A stretch of DNA of 64,000 nucleotides from Sediminibacterium sp. Lineage in GTDB: Bacteria; Bacteroidota; Bacteroidia; B-17B0; Aurantibacillaceae. Positions 61,951-64,000 of this stretch are shown in pieces. Positions within the stretch are counted from its first letter, which is position 1. Each line of letters starts with the position of its first letter. The DNA lies in assembly GCA_030054095.1 (NCBI GenBank), contig JASGCO010000012.1, positions 44,475 to 108,474 of the forward strand, read 5' to 3'. The translations under genes and the position numbers were made by a program. Under the pieces are notes generated by a model. That model was not told the origin of the DNA. It ran no database searches and saw nothing but the letters and a program-made list of their open reading frames with translations.

Positions 61951-64000
61951 ATGCTATTCACTGAATCACTAATTGAGAAACTAACTAAAGAACACTACGG
62001 ATTATCCGTTACTGTAAAAGCCTTAAATGGATATGATGAATTAAACTTCATGCTAATCTCCGGCAATAAAGAAAAATTCATCCTTAAGGTATCTAATCAA
62101 ACGCAGAATTATTCCTTTCTGGATGCACAGGTTAAAATCGTTTCGCATTTAAAAAACAGTAGCATTTCAGGTCAGTTACAACAATTTGTATTAAATATAA
62201 ACGGAGAGGCTCTTACACAAATTATATATAATGACAATGTGTATTACATACGAGTCTTGAGTTTCTTGAAGGGTACATTTTGGCATGAAGAAAACAATAA
62301 GGCTATTAAACTATATCATAACCTCGGACGTTTTATTGGAACAATGGACAGTTGCCTTCAAAATTTCGCACATCCTGCTATGCACCGTTATTACATCTGG
62401 GATATTAGCCGAGCAAGCAATGCTAACGAAAAACTGAAGTACATTAAAAATCACGAGAAAAGAAGAATTGCTGGTTATTTTCTATTACAATTTGACACAG
62501 AAGTAGCTCCTAAAATTCATACGTTACGTCATGCGTATATACACAATGACGCCAATGATTATAATATATTAGTTAATGATCAGGAGATTACTGGTTTAAT
62601 TGATTTTGGCGACATGGTTTATACTGCTTTGGTTAACAATCTGGCCGTTACGTGTACCTATGCCATGCTACACCACCCTGATCCACTGGAAGCTGCTGTA
62701 AATATAGTAAGCGGGTATCATCAATGTTACTCCCTTACAACAGATGAATTAGACATTTTATATTACCTGATTGCAGCAAGATTATGCATTAGTGTAACAC
62801 AATCAAGTTATAACGCATCTTTGGATAGCAATAATGAGCATCATTTTATAACAGAAAAACCAGCCTGGGAATTGTTGCAACAATTAATCCGTATTAATCC
62901 GTTAAAAGCGCAAGACAGTTTTAGAAAAGCGTGTGGAATGGAAAGTTTAATAAGCAAAAACAATTACGATTTACTTCTACAAAAAAGACATCAAAATATT
63001 GGTCAGAATCTAAGTATTGGATATAAAGATAAATTAAAAATTGTAAAAGGTGCCTTACAATACCTTTATGATGATAAAGGCCGAACATTTGTAGATTGCG
63101 TAAATAATCCATCACACGTTGGCCATTGTCATCCTTCGGTTGTAAGAAAAATGCAAAAGCAAATTGCGACACTTAATACCAATACCAGATATTTAAACGA
63201 TAGTATTGTGGAATATGCCGAAAAACTAAAAGATACACTTCCTAAAAATTTAAACATCTGCTATTTCGTTAATTCCGGAAGTGAAGCCAATGATTTGGCT
63301 ATACGAATGAGTCGCCATTACACCAAACAAAAGGATATTATTGTACTTGATCACGCATACCATGGAACATCTACAATAGCCATGGAAATGAGTCCATACA
63401 AATTCGACAACAAAGGTGGTTTTGGTAAAATGCCATGGATTCACAAAGCTATCAATCCCGATCTATACCGTGGTCCTTATAAATATGGTGACGAAAAGGC
63501 TGGTGAAAAATATGCTTCTGATGTACAACGTATTATTATTGATTTGGAAAAGCAAGGTAAATCCCCTGCTGTTTTCATTTGTGAAACATTACTGGGAGTC
63601 GGCGGACAAATTCCATTACCCAAAAACTATTTAAAAAACGTATACAATTACGTAAAAAAAGCAGGTGGTGTTTGCATTGCAGATGAAGTACAAGTTGGTT
63701 TTGGACGAGTAGGTGATGCTTTTTGGGGGTTTGAACTCCAGGAAGTTATCCCTGATATTGTTGTACTTGGGAAACCCATTGGAAACGGACACCCCCTAGC
63801 AGCTGTAATTGTAAGCAATGAAATTGCTGAGGCATTTAATAACGGAATGGAGTACTTCAATACTTATGGAGGAAACCCTGTATCTATGGTCACAGGACTA
63901 ACCGTATTAGAGGTTATACAAGAAGAAGAGATGCAACAACATGCAAAAGAAGTTGGGAATCACTTAATGGATGGATTAAAAGGATTAATGAAAAAACATT
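61951..64000 (+). CDS. APH-type kinase fused to class III PLP phospho-lyase (partial)
   Basis: The gene starts at ATG 61951 and continues past the window (683 codons seen). Residues 1-330 are an aminoglycoside-phosphotransferase-like kinase: [15 protein letters not shown] (catalytic His-Asp region near 197) and GLIDFGDM (metal-binding DFG). From about 350 on is a class III aminotransferase-fold enzyme of the ethanolamine-phosphate/phosphohydroxylysine phospho-lyase type: [23 protein letters not shown] and [12 protein letters not shown] (PLP Lys near 608). The fusion of kinase and phospho-lyase argues that one substrate is phosphorylated and then cleaved. Probably cytosolic; hydroxylysine or ethanolamine are the candidates. 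Confidence 0.85.
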   Translation, partial: MLFTESLIEKLTKEHYGLSVTVKALNGYDELNFMLISGNKEKFILKVSNQTQNYSFLDAQVKIVSHLKNSSISGQLQQFVLNINGEALTQIIYNDNVYYIRVLSFLKGTFWHEENNKAIKLYHNLGRFIGTMDSCLQNFAHPAMHRYYIWDISRASNANEKLKYIKNHEKRRIAGYFLLQFDTEVAPKIHTLRHAYIHNDANDYNILVNDQEITGLIDFGDMVYTALVNNLAVTCTYAMLHHPDPLEAAVNIVSGYHQCYSLTTDELDILYYLIAARLCISVTQSSYNASLDSNNEHHFITEKPAWELLQQLIRINPLKAQDSFRKACGMESLISKNNYDLLLQKRHQNIGQNLSIGYKDKLKIVKGALQYLYDDKGRTFVDCVNNPSHVGHCHPSVVRKMQKQIATLNTNTRYLNDSIVEYAEKLKDTLPKNLNICYFVNSGSEANDLAIRMSRHYTKQKDIIVLDHAYHGTSTIAMEMSPYKFDNKGGFGKMPWIHKAINPDLYRGPYKYGDEKAGEKYASDVQRIIIDLEKQGKSPAVFICETLLGVGGQIPLPKNYLKNVYNYVKKAGGVCIADEVQVGFGRVGDAFWGFELQEVIPDIVVLGKPIGNGHPLAAVIVSNEIAEAFNNGMEYFNTYGGNPVSMVTGLTVLEVIQEEEMQQHAKEVGNHLMDGLKGLMKKH

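Overview
The window looks like chromosomal DNA of a Bacteroidota species. Two proteins carry type IX secretion (Por) C-terminal sorting tails, promoters fit the Bacteroidota form TTTG / TAnnTTTG, Shine-Dalgarno sequences are weak, and several small families typical of the phylum are present (an AraC regulator starting MKLYIKYMV, GWxTD, a TraR/DksA protein with a histone-like tail). A member of the Chitinophagia/Sphingobacteriia side is my best guess. GC appears near 40 percent on the left and lower from about 44 kb onward.

Left part, 1-21.8 kb: a possible immunity-like small gene, a 38-residue HPP-family remnant, an M28 peptidase, a T9SS-sorted secreted protein split by a 61-bp perfect inverted repeat, and a minus-strand run of five genes. 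That run encodes a 1450-aa protein with an embedded alpha/beta hydrolase, a WG-repeat lipoprotein, a small beta protein, and beta-rich giants of 2379 and 1663 aa. Three of the four non-lipoproteins are very large and none shows a signal peptide. The function is unknown.

Middle, 22-43.7 kb: housekeeping genes (RsmB/NOP-type RNA methyltransferase, recX, ileS, DksA-like and Gre-like factors, GT2 glycosyltransferase, GWxTD protein) mixed with accessory modules. These are a pair of HExxH metalloprotease-like paralogues, one with its active site lost; a GH130 phosphorylase with a GT4 fusion; a stress-type set of small genes with an AraC regulator; and a two-gene terpene set (class I-like plus class II-like enzymes). 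A GC-rich structured repeat occurs twice, at 25.9-26.1 kb and 40.8-41.1 kb.

43.7-52.1 kb: an AT-rich island beside tRNA-Ser(UGA). It holds a tyrosine integrase, 11-bp iterons, a winged-helix-like gene, a 119-nt nested hairpin downstream of a promoter box, and an overlapping operon. The operon encodes two transglutaminase-like proteins, a short secreted Rhs-core toxin candidate and a likely immunity protein. An IS256-family element closes the island on its right side.

52.1-64 kb: a T9SS M43 metalloprotease, an AraC regulator, a GH110-like beta-helix enzyme, a GH63 alpha-glucosidase, a GH42 beta-galactosidase, and a fused APH-type kinase/class III PLP phospho-lyase that runs off the window. 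Together they suggest breakdown of collagen glycopeptides (Glc-alpha-1,2-Gal-beta-O-hydroxylysine) down to hydroxylysine, followed by its phosphorylation and lysis. I consider this the most interesting reading of the window. All family assignments are from reading the sequence; no database search was run.
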